A DNA stretch of 64,000 nt from Sipunculus nudus. Lineage: Eukaryota; Annelida; Sipuncula; Golfingiida; Sipunculidae. The position numbers and the translations under genes are program-made. This document shows positions 13,634-25,320 of the stretch, one piece after another (position 1 is the first letter of the stretch; each line of letters begins with the position of its first letter). Location of the stretch: contig CM049312.1 of the NCBI GenBank assembly GCA_026874595.1, positions 66,868,929 through 66,932,928 on the forward strand, read 5' to 3'. Under the pieces are notes generated by a model that saw only the letters and a list, made by a program, of their open reading frames with translations, did no database searches and was not told the origin of the DNA.

Positions 13634-13706
13634 TAAAATGCCAGACCACCTAGTGGTTAGGGCGTTGGACCTCGGAGCTATTGGTCCCTGGTTCGAAACC
13701 CGCCGA
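13634..13706 (+). repeat. tRNA-like body of a SINE
   Basis: The sequence has a D-arm-like A box (TAGTGGTTAGGGCGTTGGAC) and, 20-odd bases later, a perfect B-box core (GGTTCGAAACC). Acceptor stem pairing is poor, so a functional tRNA gene is unlikely. A tRNA-derived SINE head is the better reading. Confidence 0.55.
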
Positions 13707-13709
13707 AGT

Positions 13710-15347
13710 CTCATTTACATAATGGTAAAATCTTGCTTGAACACAGAGATTCGCTCTAACAACCTCACGACAGGTTATGACTTCTGGATTATTCCTTACC
13801 CCGTGCATATAAAAACCTAAAATTGAGAAGGCTTAATAATAACATATCATCATCGTAGTAGTTCATCTCATTCAATAGACAGTGTCAACAACAGATAATG
13901 GACCTATCCTTAAAAAAATCTATTGAAACCATTGCAAAGACAATACCGTATTTGGTTATGGTGATATTCAATATGGTTGCCATTATGGCTTCCGATATAG
14001 CCGCTGTACAATTGCATAATGTATAACTCAATGAGGAATCGAGCCTTCTTGTCTTTGGTTATGTTTTCATGGTAAAGAAAGCTATCCAAATCATCATTAA
14101 GCCGATTCCTTTCTGGGCTTAATTGGAATTCAACATGGTCTCAATATGTTCGCCATGTCGTTGAATCATCTATAACTCACTAAAGATTACAGCTAGGTGA
14201 TTTATTCTGGGGCCTTTTCCTTTGTTTTCAGGGTATCCCTTGAAAAACAAGGTACCCCTTGAAATCATTTGGTCGATAAAAAAGTTGATTTTGAGGAAAT
14301 AAAGTATGGCTGCCAATATGGCACAGTGTTCTAACATTTAGTGTAACATCCCTAGAACTCAAGCTACATTGACAAATATGTTCATTATAGTTTGAGGATG
14401 TCAGGAAATTTATGAAACCAACATATACCGGGGATATTACATATATCTTTGCATGCAAGTTTCATATGCAATAGAAACCAAGTCCTTCATAATTTGCTCA
14501 GATTTATTGTGTGTAAATTACCAAATTTGGATTTTTACATGGCTTCTTTTTAGTTTCTTGCCCTTTGCAGATAATGCAGCAGGGAAGTTTCTGCTTCCTG
14601 CAGGAGCATCCACGCTGCACACTTAATAACAGTTACACTTGGTTGCCTATATCTGGCAGAGACTGGTAATTTCTTGAGGCACAATACTGCCTCCATTTGT
14701 AATCCATATTCTAGGGGATCTACAGAAGGATTCTCCAAACAAATGTGTAGGGCATAAAGAATGCTTTACCGGCCCTGGGTAGAATTGTTTGTTGGTTGCA
14801 GATCATGATATGTAGTTCTTGTTCGTTGGGTACATTGTGTACCGCAAATGATCGACGGTTGCTATGATTTCACCGGTTTAGTACCTGAACAAGGTATATT
14901 TCTGTATTACACAGTCTTGTGTATTTTCATTCAGCCGTCTGATACCGTACTCGTTGGACTTAGAAATGTCTAACTGAACATTCACGGAGTTCCTATGCAA
15001 ATATGCTAAAAATAGAATAAATTAGGTCACTGTGATTTATATTGTGTCGGCTATAGGGGAAAATAAACGATTTATGCACTCTGAATGTCAGATGGGCAAA
15101 TATAGTATCTGCAGGGCCCAGAATCTTCAAACGCAACATTAAAGGAGCTTCTAGACAAATCTCCATTGAAAAAAATTAGGTGGAGGGTGACCTATATTTG
15201 CGAGTTACTGGCCCATAGCATGACTTTGGGCGGTCAGAAAAGGCACACATTGTATCCATTGGTCCTAGGACCTTCCAATATAACATTCTGACATGTCCCA
15301 GGTCAAATATATACTACAAAACCTTGATAAACTAAAATACTGTATAG

Positions 15348-15410
<63 letters not shown>

Positions 15411-16470
15411 AATATATATATATAAGTGTATTTTTAAAAAAATTGGAAAGTTCTTTTTTTAATGTTCTCTTATCCTTTAATAATTTGTCCGAAAATATGC
15501 TATGTTGTCAATTAAAAAGTTGAAACAAAAAATTAATGATAATTTCTTAAAATTTGATTAGAAATATTTCTTTCATAAATATAGAAACATTATTTGGACT
15601 GAAGTGTAAGTATAAGTCAAAGTTAAAGATAGTATTATTATTTATAAGTGATGTTATAACAAATAAAGTTTAAAAGAAATTTTCACGTTTTTAAAACGTT
15701 TATTCAATGATTATATTTTTTATTTAAAATGTTTTGTTAATGTTTCTGATTTCTAAATATGGTCGTTTGAAACATCTATGCAACTTTTTGAACTTGTTTG
15801 TAAAATGATTCATGCTATATTAGTATACTCACCAATTCACACGTAAAATTACCAATTCAAATTTAATAAACCAATATGCTTAACAAAAGCATATGATTCT
15901 GTGTCACTCTCTTATGCTTGCTTTCTCCTGATTATTTATTGGTCACCTGAACACTCAAACCAAATAAACAAGGTGCCCTCTTCTCGCCTTTACTCGTCTG
16001 TATATATCCAGGGATAAGCAGACCGGAACCCTACACATAACTGCTCAAACACAAGCAGTGCTCGTTGAAAAGATCTATTAAGTCATGCTTCCCAAATGTA
16101 AAACATGACACCAATACCTGCCCCAAAGCGACTTTTTTGCCATACATGACGACGACCAGTCATATACTTAAATTTTCAACTGATAGTAAATGTGGACCAG
16201 AGAACGGGTGCCGATATCCGGATCTTTTTTAACTCTCTAATTTTGAGCATTAATCAACGACCAGTTCAGGTTTTACGCTAAGCAAACAGGCACAATTCAT
16301 TTTAAAGTTTGCCGTTATCTCGATGGTCTTTACCCCTCCATGACGTCAACCCGACTAAGGTAATCCCAAGGGCTGGAGACTACATGGGATCGTATTCTCA
16401 TGGATATGGTGTTATTCTTCGGGGCGGCTTTCCTAATGTTCTAATTGCATATTACTTAAACGATTTCCTT
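13710..16470. other. AT-rich host-like DNA, no gene seen
   Basis: No supported coding sequence. A TA microsatellite occupies 15349-15425. The remaining open frames are short and lack motif or splice support. Confidence 0.55.
15349..15425. repeat. (TA)n microsatellite with AAATA interruptions
   Basis: Roughly 75 bases of alternating TA, interrupted twice by an extra AA. Confidence 0.95.
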
Positions 16471-16473
16471 CAG

Positions 16474-16562
16474 CATCTGATTTGATTGATGTAACAAACA
16501 TAACATTTTTAAAGCCGCCCCACCTTGTCCGAATTATTCTTTGCAATTGGTTCTAAACACAG
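16474..16562 (+). pseudogene. Decayed copy of the 3' end of PAN-gene exon 2
   Basis: The segment ends with codons for a peptide (PCPNYSLQLVLN) that parallels the end of exon 2 at 8823-9356 (PCRNYSLQVVIDM), followed by a strong donor (ACAG then GTAAGT) in the same phase. An acceptor-like CAG lies at 16471-16473, but an in-frame TGA occurs just inside. The rest of exon 2 is not visible upstream. It appears to be a remnant of a tandem gene copy. Confidence 0.5.
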
Positions 16563-16959
16563 GTAAGTATCCTGATAAAATACAGGAAAAATTAATATTT
16601 TTTTAAGTTTTTATTATTTGTACATTATTTAATATATTTCGTAGAATTTAATTAAATTTATTCAAATTGTTATATGTTATCTCATGTTGAGGATAAATTT
16701 AACAGATGTTAGTAAATTAATATTAACATTTTCCTCATTATAAAAGGCTGTACGAAAAAAAAAACCTTGGTGATTCTTAAAAATTGTAACTAGTTAAAAC
16801 AATTACAGGTTAATGTATCAAATAACGTTACGAGTTAGCCAATGTATTTTCGTTCTAAATCTATCTGTATGTGGCTTATTACTGGTCTTATATATATTTA
16901 TAAATTAATATATATATTAATAAATCGATAATTGGTAAAATAGGAAAGATATTTTGGGT

Positions 16960-17265
16960 GTTGATTGACAATGCCGGAATCTATGTCAATAGACATGTTC
17001 TTCATTGTGTGACAGAAACACTATCCTGCGGCCGACACTTGGTTCTGCAGTCAAAGGGCCTGCTTCTTTTTAACAATGGCTCTAAACTCTGGACACAAGA
17101 AGGCGAGAGGTATGTGATGCCACCTGCACGGAAGCCAGCTGGTACCTACGTTTCACATACTCTACAGTCAACGCCACCTGCTGGCTTAATGATAAACCAC
17201 TGGACCTAACTTGACCAGGGTTTGTTAACGATGAAAGAGCAGAATACTATACACCTGGGTACCCA
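16960..17265 (+). pseudogene. Decayed copy of the PAN/apple exon
   Basis: One frame reads REVCDATCTEASWYLRFTYS followed by NATCWLND, clearly related to the PAN exon at 9548 (REMCAARC, then GTCWMND). One of its cysteines is replaced by tyrosine. The upstream part matches only after changing frame, and a TGA interrupts the frame soon after the domain, before an EYYTPG-like end that matches the functional exon in another frame. This is frameshift decay of a second gene copy. Confidence 0.55.
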
Positions 17266-19186
17266 CACCGATCATCCTACAAAATAGAAAAAAAATTAAA
17301 GAAACTCTCTGCCATGGAGAAATGAACACATAACACCAGTCAGACCGATCAAATACATACATTTATTAATATGTATTTATCAATATGTGTTTAATATTCT
17401 GTTCATCACTGGCGTTACACTGTCATCTTGGAAAAACAACTCACGTAACATTATATTTGTTCCTAATCTTGTTCGGTAGATTATTTTAACTTTATTTTAA
17501 ATGTCTTGAACTAGTAAATGGAAGCCCAGCTCATAAAAATCATTTTTGTGACTGACCCAGAAATCCGATTGAAAGCAATACATTTAAGAGAACAATTGTA
17601 CCTGTACTCATGGGACTTATCGACTCCCCAGTCTGTTTAGATTTATCCCTATGACCTTAGGAGGCATTGTCAGAGTACGCCGGACCTGTGTAGAAAGGTT
17701 ATTTAGATTAAACACTTTTATTTCTGTTGCCGTTTTTCATGAATAACGTAAGTTTCTTGGAAAGAGCAGATGCATGGAATTTTTTTTTCATTCTAGCTGG
17801 TGCAGATAGATTCGATTCAATGGATTGATTTATATAGTTGTCGTTCATGATTTACATACGTTTCATAGATAAACTATTTACACATATTGTGTACCGTACG
17901 ACAGTTTTATTTTGTACAACCTCAGAATTTGTTTGCTAGTCAGCCGTAATGCTAAAAGGTGCTTCTTTATGACGTGTAGGATAGGAGACTTCGTATCACT
18001 TAACAATATCTACATGATGGGACACAAGATATTAAAAAGGAAAGAGAAGTTTCTGTCTGCAAGTTACTTGAGAAACATATTTCATGAGACGTCATCGTGT
18101 CTCTGTAACGGCAATTTGGCCTTTAACCCTGAATTTAAAGATGATTATAATGCTTTATATGTATTAGTTATACTCTTGAGAAGCTGTAGCAGTTATTATA
18201 TCTATATTCGCTACATATATAATATACACCAAACATTAATCGTTGTTTAGATAATTATTGTAAACTTACCGGATTATTGTGAAATGAAATAAACAGACTG
18301 TCGAATACACACCTGGTTTAAAACATTTATGTTATTTACACTGGTAGAGTAACAAAAGTACAAAGAAAGTGTAACTGGAATGAGAGTTGTTTCCAGAGAA
18401 TGTACATATACTGAAGTTTACATGTCATCCCATTATGGATTGATTTCCACCTATCCATATACAATTCCCGAACATGCAAACGACAGAACAAACTATGTAT
18501 GTACAAACTATTACGTTCAAGTAGCTGTATTACTTATCAGGTTCAAAAGTCCTATTGAAGGATGAGACCCAATTATTAGTTATATTTATTTAATTCTTAC
18601 AATTGTTTGAATATACTATGACAAGGTAATCGAGGAAAAATAACAATATATTGAAAATCAAATATGGAGAAGAAATACATTGGATAATATTATCCATATA
18701 CTTAAGGCGGAAATCTGTTATAAGTCCAGAGGGACCTATATTCTGCGGGCTATGTGAAGAATATGATTTTGAGCACCCTATGAGTCAGACCGGCACAAAT
18801 TGTAGTAGCTGCACCTAGAAACTTCTAATTAAATCAAAATTCAGGAAGGTCCCAGCAAACTCTTGTGGTAACTTTGACCTGAATCTTCAATCTAGAATAA
18901 TTGTGACCTCTTTTGCAGTGCTAAAGATAATCCGAATTATAGTTCATCATCTTTACGATTATGCTATCCTAAAGATACAGAATATATGATATTCATGTAG
19001 ATTTTTCTCGTACACACAAACAAAATATTGCTTAGGTATTACTTAAACTTAATGCAATAATATATTCATTTTAATAGAGAGAGACAATAATGAACACTTT
19101 TCATATTTTACTACATCAGTTAAACAATTAACAAAGCCGGAATGAATGCAGATGAAACATACAGGTACTGAATTTGTTATTTGCAT

Positions 19187-19250
19187 GTTTCCATGTTATT
19201 TGCATGTTTGCATGTAATGTGCATGTTTCCATGTAATTTGCATGTTTCTG
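19187..19250. repeat. Short tandem repeat of a 16-17 base unit
   Basis: Four imperfect copies of a unit containing TTTGCATGTTTCCATG. Confidence 0.75.
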
Positions 19251-20510
19251 ATAAACAGGGCGAGACTACTATGTTGATGTAATATGCCTTGAGCCAATTC
19301 TAATCCAATATACGGACTGTATTACCCTGTCCACTACAGTTTTACCTATGTCACTTGTGAATGTAGAAACCGTGGAGCATTATGGGGGCCAGACTGTGAT
19401 GCGAATAAAAAGCAGAGTCTTATTCTTGTGAGTCCGATTCTGCACAGTGTGGAACTCTTATAAAATATTTTGCTATTTTCCACATATGTAAGTTACATAC
19501 CCTCTTTTCGCTCTGTCTTAGGACCATTTTAAAGTGTCTGCAGATGGAAGGTACCGGTACTGAATTTGACTTTGGGTATTATGCCTGTGCGTCACTTCTC
19601 TGATTGACAGGGCAAGTACTAAAACTACCTTCCTTTAGATATCGTTTCTACAAGAAACAAAGCTCTTCCCGGTAGGCTTTGTGGGACGGCCGGTACGACT
19701 TGTCTCAACTAGCACTCTTCAAAATTAAGATATGTTACATTTCAAGGAAACATCTTCTGTTTATATTTCACATTCCTCTGCTTATTCGTGTTATTGTGTC
19801 AAGGACTTCCCACAAGGCCACGCGGTATGTTATCTCGTCCATATATCGGACACCGAAGGTATAGGGCTCCAGAATGCGACCCTCGTGTGCTAAGGGATAT
19901 ATAGAGCATGGAGGCATTCTCCCATATACCGTCAAAACCTAAGAAATTATACTTTTCAACTGTGTCTTAAATCCCTATGATGTTATGTATTATAAAAAAA
20001 ATGAAATGTGGATAGGAAACGTCATATCACCTGAGTGAATCTTCTGTTTGATAGATCATCGATCCGCCCCCTTGACCTAAGTCATGTACACTTGACAATT
20101 CAGAGCAGTGTTCACCCTAACGTTCCCTTAATTTTTAGGTTCATTCTTTATAATGATACAGAACCATTCTTTCATGGATACCCGGCACTAATGGATACCA
20201 ACACGTTGATAGATATAACCTTATATCACATGATTCTGTACCTTACCAACTCAGAATATATATGCATTAATTCTCCATTTCATAATAATGTCTTTATAGA
20301 AGTGTAATATTAAAATCAATTTCATTTTATCACAAACACATTTTATCCAGATGGTGAATAACTAAATCAGAACGCTGCACTTAACAGACACATGGTGAGA
20401 GTCGCATGCAAGCGTATCGGATATGGTCGACGGACACCTACTAAAAATATTTACAATTAATACAATTCTTTTGTCTTCGACCTCAATTTACTGGTTATAT
20501 TAGAATCACA

Positions 20511-20515
<5 letters not shown>

Positions 20516-20584
<69 letters not shown>

Positions 20585-20585
20585 T
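20516..20585. repeat. (AT)n(GT)n microsatellite
   Basis: A long AT tract passes directly into a GT tract. Confidence 0.95.
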
Positions 20586-21313
20586 TGTGTATAAAAACTA
20601 TGATTAAAAATGACTATACCAATGATCGATTAGTAATTTATTATGATATGCATTGTTTATATTACCTTGGAATACGTTGCAATCCTAAAATCTTAAAATA
20701 CTGACCACAATAAACAGTGTGGCATGTTCATCCAATTCATTCACCTCTCATCACAGGTCGATTTGCCGTCGGGCGGCTGTTGTTTGTTAATTATGTGTAT
20801 GTTTTTCTTTGACAGATTTAAATTATTTGCGTGTGCGCACATTATCAATTTAAATCGATTATGTAAATGTGATATCGATTTAATCAGTTCATCGAAATTT
20901 GAAATAACATGTCATATGCATGTAGGGTATACTCTCACCCAAGTTACACAAAAATCATAGATGATTGATTAGCCTGCACTTGAAGTAAGTGTTAACGTGT
21001 GTGTATTAAAGCATTTTAGTACAAAACACATCCATCCCTGACCGGACTTGTATTTTTTGAAAAAATAATATATGGACTCATTTTCTTCATGACTGTGCAA
21101 TTTTATATGACGACAGACCCTTTACAAAATGTATAATAACAGAATTTAGGCTATATGTTGTGTGTCCAACATATTTGCTACAAGTGACACCATGGAAGAT
21201 GCTGCACAACAGACGCTTGCTCAGCGTATGAACTTTGCCCATTACGAATCGAAGAGAGCAGACCAACATTTGTTCCGTGGATTTTATCATGAGACCGACC
21301 GGGTTATAGATGT

Positions 21314-21760
21314 TTCGTCCCCAGATCGTTTTGTGCTCGCCTCTTCGTCCAACCACCTTTTTCTCCACAGGTCCGGTTCGCCCACAGGAATATTGTAACG
21401 GACGTTTCGTCCACAGTTCTGTTCGTCCACCGCAGATTCACGCGCTCTGTGTCCAGTATAAAATATTGCACGACTGACCAGGCAGTCGGATGTGCTAAAC
21501 AAGTTAATGTGCTGGCTGTTTTAATGCATCATGGTGATCTATGTCTAACGGTTCATCCGCAGCATTGTGAAATGTGATCCGGTTGTGATCAACGTCTGTG
21601 GTGCCTTTTCGTCCACAGGGACATATCGTCCACGCGCAACACTGATATATATCATGCCAGTTATTATCATTTCCCGGCAATATGATAGTTTTTTTACGAT
21701 CACATGTATATCTAAAATACTGGTAGCTCTACGGCACTACTTTTGTTATGTCGTCCAAAG
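21314..21760 (+). repeat. Cluster of TTCGTCCAC-type words near the host/virus boundary
   Basis: TTCGTCC or one-base variants occur at about 21314, 21344, 21377, 21406, 21422, 21608, 21626 and 21749, several followed by ACAG. The spacing is irregular. The role is unknown; it may be a dispersed host repeat or a boundary repeat. Confidence 0.5.
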
Positions 21761-22217
21761 CTCATATATCGGCTTCGCTTACCGTCATTAAATAACTGCA
21801 TATGTACGCTGGTGGGAGGTTAGGGCAAAAAGGTTTTGAGGCGTGTGGGGCGTTGTCCTACGTACAGTAACCATACAGGCGATGGTGATATTCCAGTATC
21901 ATATTAAGCGGACGACACACAAGTCCACATACACGCACACATACAAACGTGTACCATAACCGACAAAAAAAAACCACGAAGACAAGTCGATATAATCAGC
22001 ACATCTTTTAATGTGGAAAACAAACATTTGATGTAGGCGCATAATAAAACGAAACTGGACAAACACATTATTGTATGGCAAGATATGCAAAAACACTAAC
22101 TACAACAAAAACAAAAGTACATGCGGTGAAAGGTAATAAAAAGCAAAACCACGTAATGTCCATGAGGAACATCCTTGCACGGAATATTATGAAAACGACT
22201 CCGACATTCAACCAGAT

Positions 22218-23054
22218 TTATTGGCGAGGGTCTGGTGTTTTGAAGAAACCGGGTCGCGATATACGGGACCAGCGATTGGTGCCGTTAACCTCTGCATACA
22301 CGGACACCACGTACATTGTAGCCGGCACGGCATGGACGAGGGCCGCAGAATTGGTGTAAACGATGTGGACATGTCTCTTGATCTGAGGCACCCACCTGTA
22401 GGTTGGATCGTAAACAGAGCTGCTGCCTCGTGAATTGGCACTGACAGGGACCCTTGTGTAGATCACTTTGTACCGGTATCTTCCAGGGGTGGCGGGACGT
22501 TTCCATGTCACATAATTTGTTTTGACGGTTTTCGTACCTTGCACCGGGCGCGAGGGTTTGGTTGGAGCGGCCGAGTCTTTCACTTTTAAATAGAGGGCGC
22601 GGCTTCTCAACTTCGAACATGCAAAACAGCCACAGCCGCAATAAACGGCCGATATCCCGTTGGGCAATTCGTCGGCGGATATGTTGAACAAGGCATTCAC
22701 CCGCCCAGAGGTGGAATTTTCAACGAACACTCTGGGCGACGACATATTGTACAGGTCGAGTACTCCTGTTGACAGTCCGAACCCCATGGTCGTAACCGAA
22801 GGGCAAGGGTCTTCCTTGTGAACAGCGTTTTCCTTGCATCCCAAACGGCACCGCACAGTGATCGTGTCACCATCGCCGAACACCTGATTTGCGTTGTCGT
22901 ACGGCTCTATCAAATACTGGTAACGGTCGGAACATATTCTGTCCTCCGAGCCATAAAAACCGTAATCATAAAACGTGACGGTGCGGCGGCCCTCAACCAG
23001 ATATAAGCAGAAAAACAGTGTGAACAGTTGCAACAACGGCAGTAGCGGTCTCAT
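22218..23054 (-). CDS. Secreted glycoprotein with C-terminal fibronectin type III domain (copy A)
   Basis: The protein has 278 residues and an ATG start. A hydrophobic signal peptide occupies residues 1-22. A cysteine-rich N-terminal domain (about 25-160) contains paired CGCGC-type cysteines and three N-glycosylation sites (NMS, NST, NIS). An FN3-like domain follows (about 165-276), with the expected Trp in VTWKRP, the YRYKVIY strand and a final strand ending NRWS. There is no transmembrane segment, so secretion is inferred. The architecture recalls soluble receptor or cytokine-binding decoys, but no ligand can be named. A TATA-like sequence (GTTATATATGT, minus strand) lies at 23176-23186. 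It is the paralogue of the gene at 23642-24469. Confidence 0.75.
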   Translation of the reverse strand: MRPLLPLLQLFTLFFCLYLVEGRRTVTFYDYGFYGSEDRICSDRYQYLIEPYDNANQVFGDGDTITVRCRLGCKENAVHKEDPCPSVTTMGFGLSTGVLDLYNMSSPRVFVENSTSGRVNALFNISADELPNGISAVYCGCGCFACSKLRSRALYLKVKDSAAPTKPSRPVQGTKTVKTNYVTWKRPATPGRYRYKVIYTRVPVSANSRGSSSVYDPTYRWVPQIKRHVHIVYTNSAALVHAVPATMYVVSVYAEVNGTNRWSRISRPGFFKTPDPRQ

Positions 23055-23175
23055 ATTGTCTCCCTTCCTGGTTTGTCTTACGTACAGTCAACGGTAAGGG
23101 CTGGAGACCGTTTGCTGCACGCTTGCTTCTCACCAGCTTCCTTTTTAAAATGATCTGAGTCGACGTGCTGCGACC

Positions 23176-23186
23176 ACATATATAAC
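23176..23186 (-). promoter_or_regulatory. TATA box for FN3 glycoprotein copy A
   Basis: GTTATATATGT on the minus strand, about 125 bases before the ATG at 23054. Confidence 0.4.
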
Positions 23187-23641
23187 ATGCGAGTACCGTC
23201 ACGTGACATCGGAAACATGACCCCCCCCCCCCCATAAAACAAAACAAATAATCAGCCGACGTGTTCTTGCTGATTCATATTATCTGGCAATGTTCCTGGT
23301 GCAAGCGACGTAACAATATCGGCATCAGGGTATATTCCAGTATAAATACAAACGACAAAAAAACCACAACAGATACAATTACGAGAAACAATCAAATGTG
23401 ATCGGCATAGGTTAAATGTAAACACAGATATACGTGAAACACGGTACATACAAAAGAACAGAAAACATGTTATTGACCATCATAAAATAAAAACATTAAT
23501 TGACTCTATATGCAAACGTCTATGTACATTAAAAACACAGATTGTCTTGTGATAATTTTCAAAAACGTAAACAGCGTAAGGTCCATATTAGAAGACCCTC
23601 GCTCAAAAGACTATGAAATCGCGTTTGACATTCAGATAGTG

Positions 23642-24469
23642 TTAAGAACATGGTTCGGGAGTTATGAAACCACCTCGAGATATCGTGGACCAACGGTTCG
23701 TGCCGTTCACTTCTGCGGACACGTACACGAGATACTTGGTGGACGGCTCGGCATGGACGAGCTTCGCAGAAGTGGTGGCAACGGTGTGGACGTGGGTCTC
23801 TACCTGAGGAACCCACCTGTAGGTTGGATCGTAAACCGAGCTGCCCGGTGGATTTACTGTGTCAGGGACCTTTTGGTAGATCACTTTGTACCGGTATGTT
23901 CCAGGAGGGGCAGGGCGGTTCCATGTCACAGAATTAGTTTTGACAGTTTTCGTGACCTGCTTCGGTGGCTGCGAGGGTTTCTTTGGGGCGCCCGTGTCCA
24001 CCACCTTCAAATAGAGGGCGCTGCTTCTCAGGGCGGAGCAAACAAAACAGCCACAGCCGCAATACACGGCAGAGAATCCGTTGGGCAGTTCGTCGGCGGA
24101 TATGTTGAACAAGGCATTCGACCGTCCAGAGGTGGAATTTTCTACGAACACTCTCGGCGACGACATATTGAACAGCTCGAGTACTCCTGTAGACAGTCCG
24201 AACCCCATGGTCGTAACCGAAGGGCAAGGGTCTTTCTTGTGAACATTGCATCCCAAACGGCACCGCACAGTGATCGTGTCACCATCGCCGAACTCCAGTG
24301 TCTTGTTGTCGTACGCCTCGATTCGATACTGGTAAGGGTCGGAGCACATCTTTTTATCCGATGTGTAAGACGCGTAGTCATGGAAAGTGACTGTGCGACT
24401 GCCTTCAATCACATAAAGGCAGCCTGCCAACAGTGTGAACAGATGCAACATCGGCGGCAGCGGTTTCAT
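23642..24469 (-). CDS. Secreted glycoprotein with C-terminal fibronectin type III domain (copy B)
   Basis: The protein has 275 residues from the ATG at 24469, chosen because MKPLPPMLHLF aligns with the start of copy A. The longer open frame begins with GTG, and another in-frame ATG lies at 24493. It has the same plan as copy A: signal peptide, cysteine-rich N-terminal domain with N-glycosylation sites, FN3-like domain, no membrane anchor. It lacks a four-residue segment of copy A after LGC and differs mainly at the signal peptide and in surface positions. The two form a tandem duplicate family and are likely secreted host-interaction factors. The 348-codon frame on the opposite strand is an antisense shadow. 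Confidence 0.75.
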   Translation of the reverse strand: MKPLPPMLHLFTLLAGCLYVIEGSRTVTFHDYASYTSDKKMCSDPYQYRIEAYDNKTLEFGDGDTITVRCRLGCNVHKKDPCPSVTTMGFGLSTGVLELFNMSSPRVFVENSTSGRSNALFNISADELPNGFSAVYCGCGCFVCSALRSSALYLKVVDTGAPKKPSQPPKQVTKTVKTNSVTWNRPAPPGTYRYKVIYQKVPDTVNPPGSSVYDPTYRWVPQVETHVHTVATTSAKLVHAEPSTKYLVYVSAEVNGTNRWSTISRGGFITPEPCS

Positions 24470-24898
24470 CTTTGCCGAAAGCGCGTTATTCATACGTTTG
24501 CTGCTCACAAGCGTCCCGCATTGCACGCCCTGACTCGTAGTGCGGCAGCCACGTGATATAACTGTCCCTCCAAAACAAATAAAGTCATATGACGCAGTTT
24601 CGCTAAATTGAATTATGTTTGCGCGGTTATAATGTTTCTGAAGTAAGCGGGTATGTGCGGCTGATGAGTCTGTATGCTGTTATATCTACGTGTTTCTCAG
24701 CTCGCTCCAAGGAACTCTAACTCAAATATAACCTCCTCATTTTTCTGCCGCCTGGTTTGTAAAGCCACCAGCAGTGTAAATTGTATATATTATGACAGTG
24801 TGGTTGTACCAAGCACTACACGCCATTGTAGTCCCGTATGTTATATAACACGTTCGATGTAGATCCCCTTGTCGTCTTTTGAGGTGCGTGTCGTTTAT

Positions 24899-25174
24899 TC
24901 ACTTGTCTTTGATGTCAGATTTGGAGATAACGTGTCTCTTCTCTAAACCACAAAAGTCCACACCCATGAAATGGAAATGGCAGTGATGTGTTGGATATGG
25001 CTGTCCAGAAGAGAAAAACAAGTTATCCCATTCGACGGACCCGACGATCAGTTTTCTACACCCTCCCTTTCCGAACACGTTTTCTTTGGCAAGATACCGC
25101 CTATCGCAGTTGTTCCTGTTCACCAGGTGTGTTGTCGTGAGCCCAGTGTCTGTATCGACAACCACCACGTTCAT
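24899..25174 (-). CDS. Small Cys/His-containing protein of unknown function
   Basis: 91 residues from the ATG at 25174; the longer frame starts with TTG. The product begins with a short hydrophobic stretch (MNVVVVDTDTG), contains four cysteines and an HHCHFHF cluster, and has a basic, charged C-terminus. There is a good TATA box on the same strand at 25312-25320. A short upstream ATG frame in the leader is out of frame. No family is recognised. The frame lies alone in an otherwise sparse stretch, so its reality depends mainly on the promoter and length. Confidence 0.4.
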   Translation of the reverse strand: MNVVVVDTDTGLTTTHLVNRNNCDRRYLAKENVFGKGGCRKLIVGSVEWDNLFFSSGQPYPTHHCHFHFMGVDFCGLEKRHVISKSDIKDK

Positions 25175-25311
25175 TATTGGTACGACTACCAATCGCAGTT
25201 TCCAAGACGCAGATTGAAATGAAACATGTCACCACTATGTGCGTGGTGCAGCCTATCCCTCACGTTTCGACCACAAGAGACAGTGTGACAGTAAATGCGG
25301 CCGATCTGGGG

Positions 25312-25320
25312 CTTTATATA
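25312..25320 (-). promoter_or_regulatory. TATA box on the minus strand
   Basis: TATATAAAG on the minus strand, about 140 bases before the ATG at 25174. A good match to a core promoter element. Confidence 0.5.

Larger units (their letters stand above)
17300..21880. other. AT-rich host-like DNA, no gene seen
   Basis: No exon or RNA gene is supported. It includes short tandem repeats at 19187-19250, a TA/GT microsatellite at 20516-20585 and a cluster of TTCGTCCAC-type words from 21314. Composition shifts toward less AT in the last several hundred bases as the viral part is approached. Confidence 0.55.
21880..24600. repeat. Tandem duplication of a ~1.4 kb gene unit
   Basis: Two direct units each contain one FN3 glycoprotein gene on the minus strand plus its 3' flank. 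The flanks share a TATTCCAGTAT block (21889; 23330) and a following GACAAAAAAAACCAC-type block. The coding parts remain very similar over most of their length, with small indels. The left edge of the first unit sets the latest possible start of viral DNA at about 21.88 kb. Confidence 0.7.

Noticed and set aside
13634-13706. A tRNA gene
   Set aside because: The A and B boxes are good but the acceptor stem does not pair well and the context is repetitive, so a SINE is more likely.
23510-24556. A 348-codon plus-strand open frame
   Set aside because: It is antisense to the FN3 glycoprotein gene, which has a signal peptide, domain and paralogue. The antisense frame has none.
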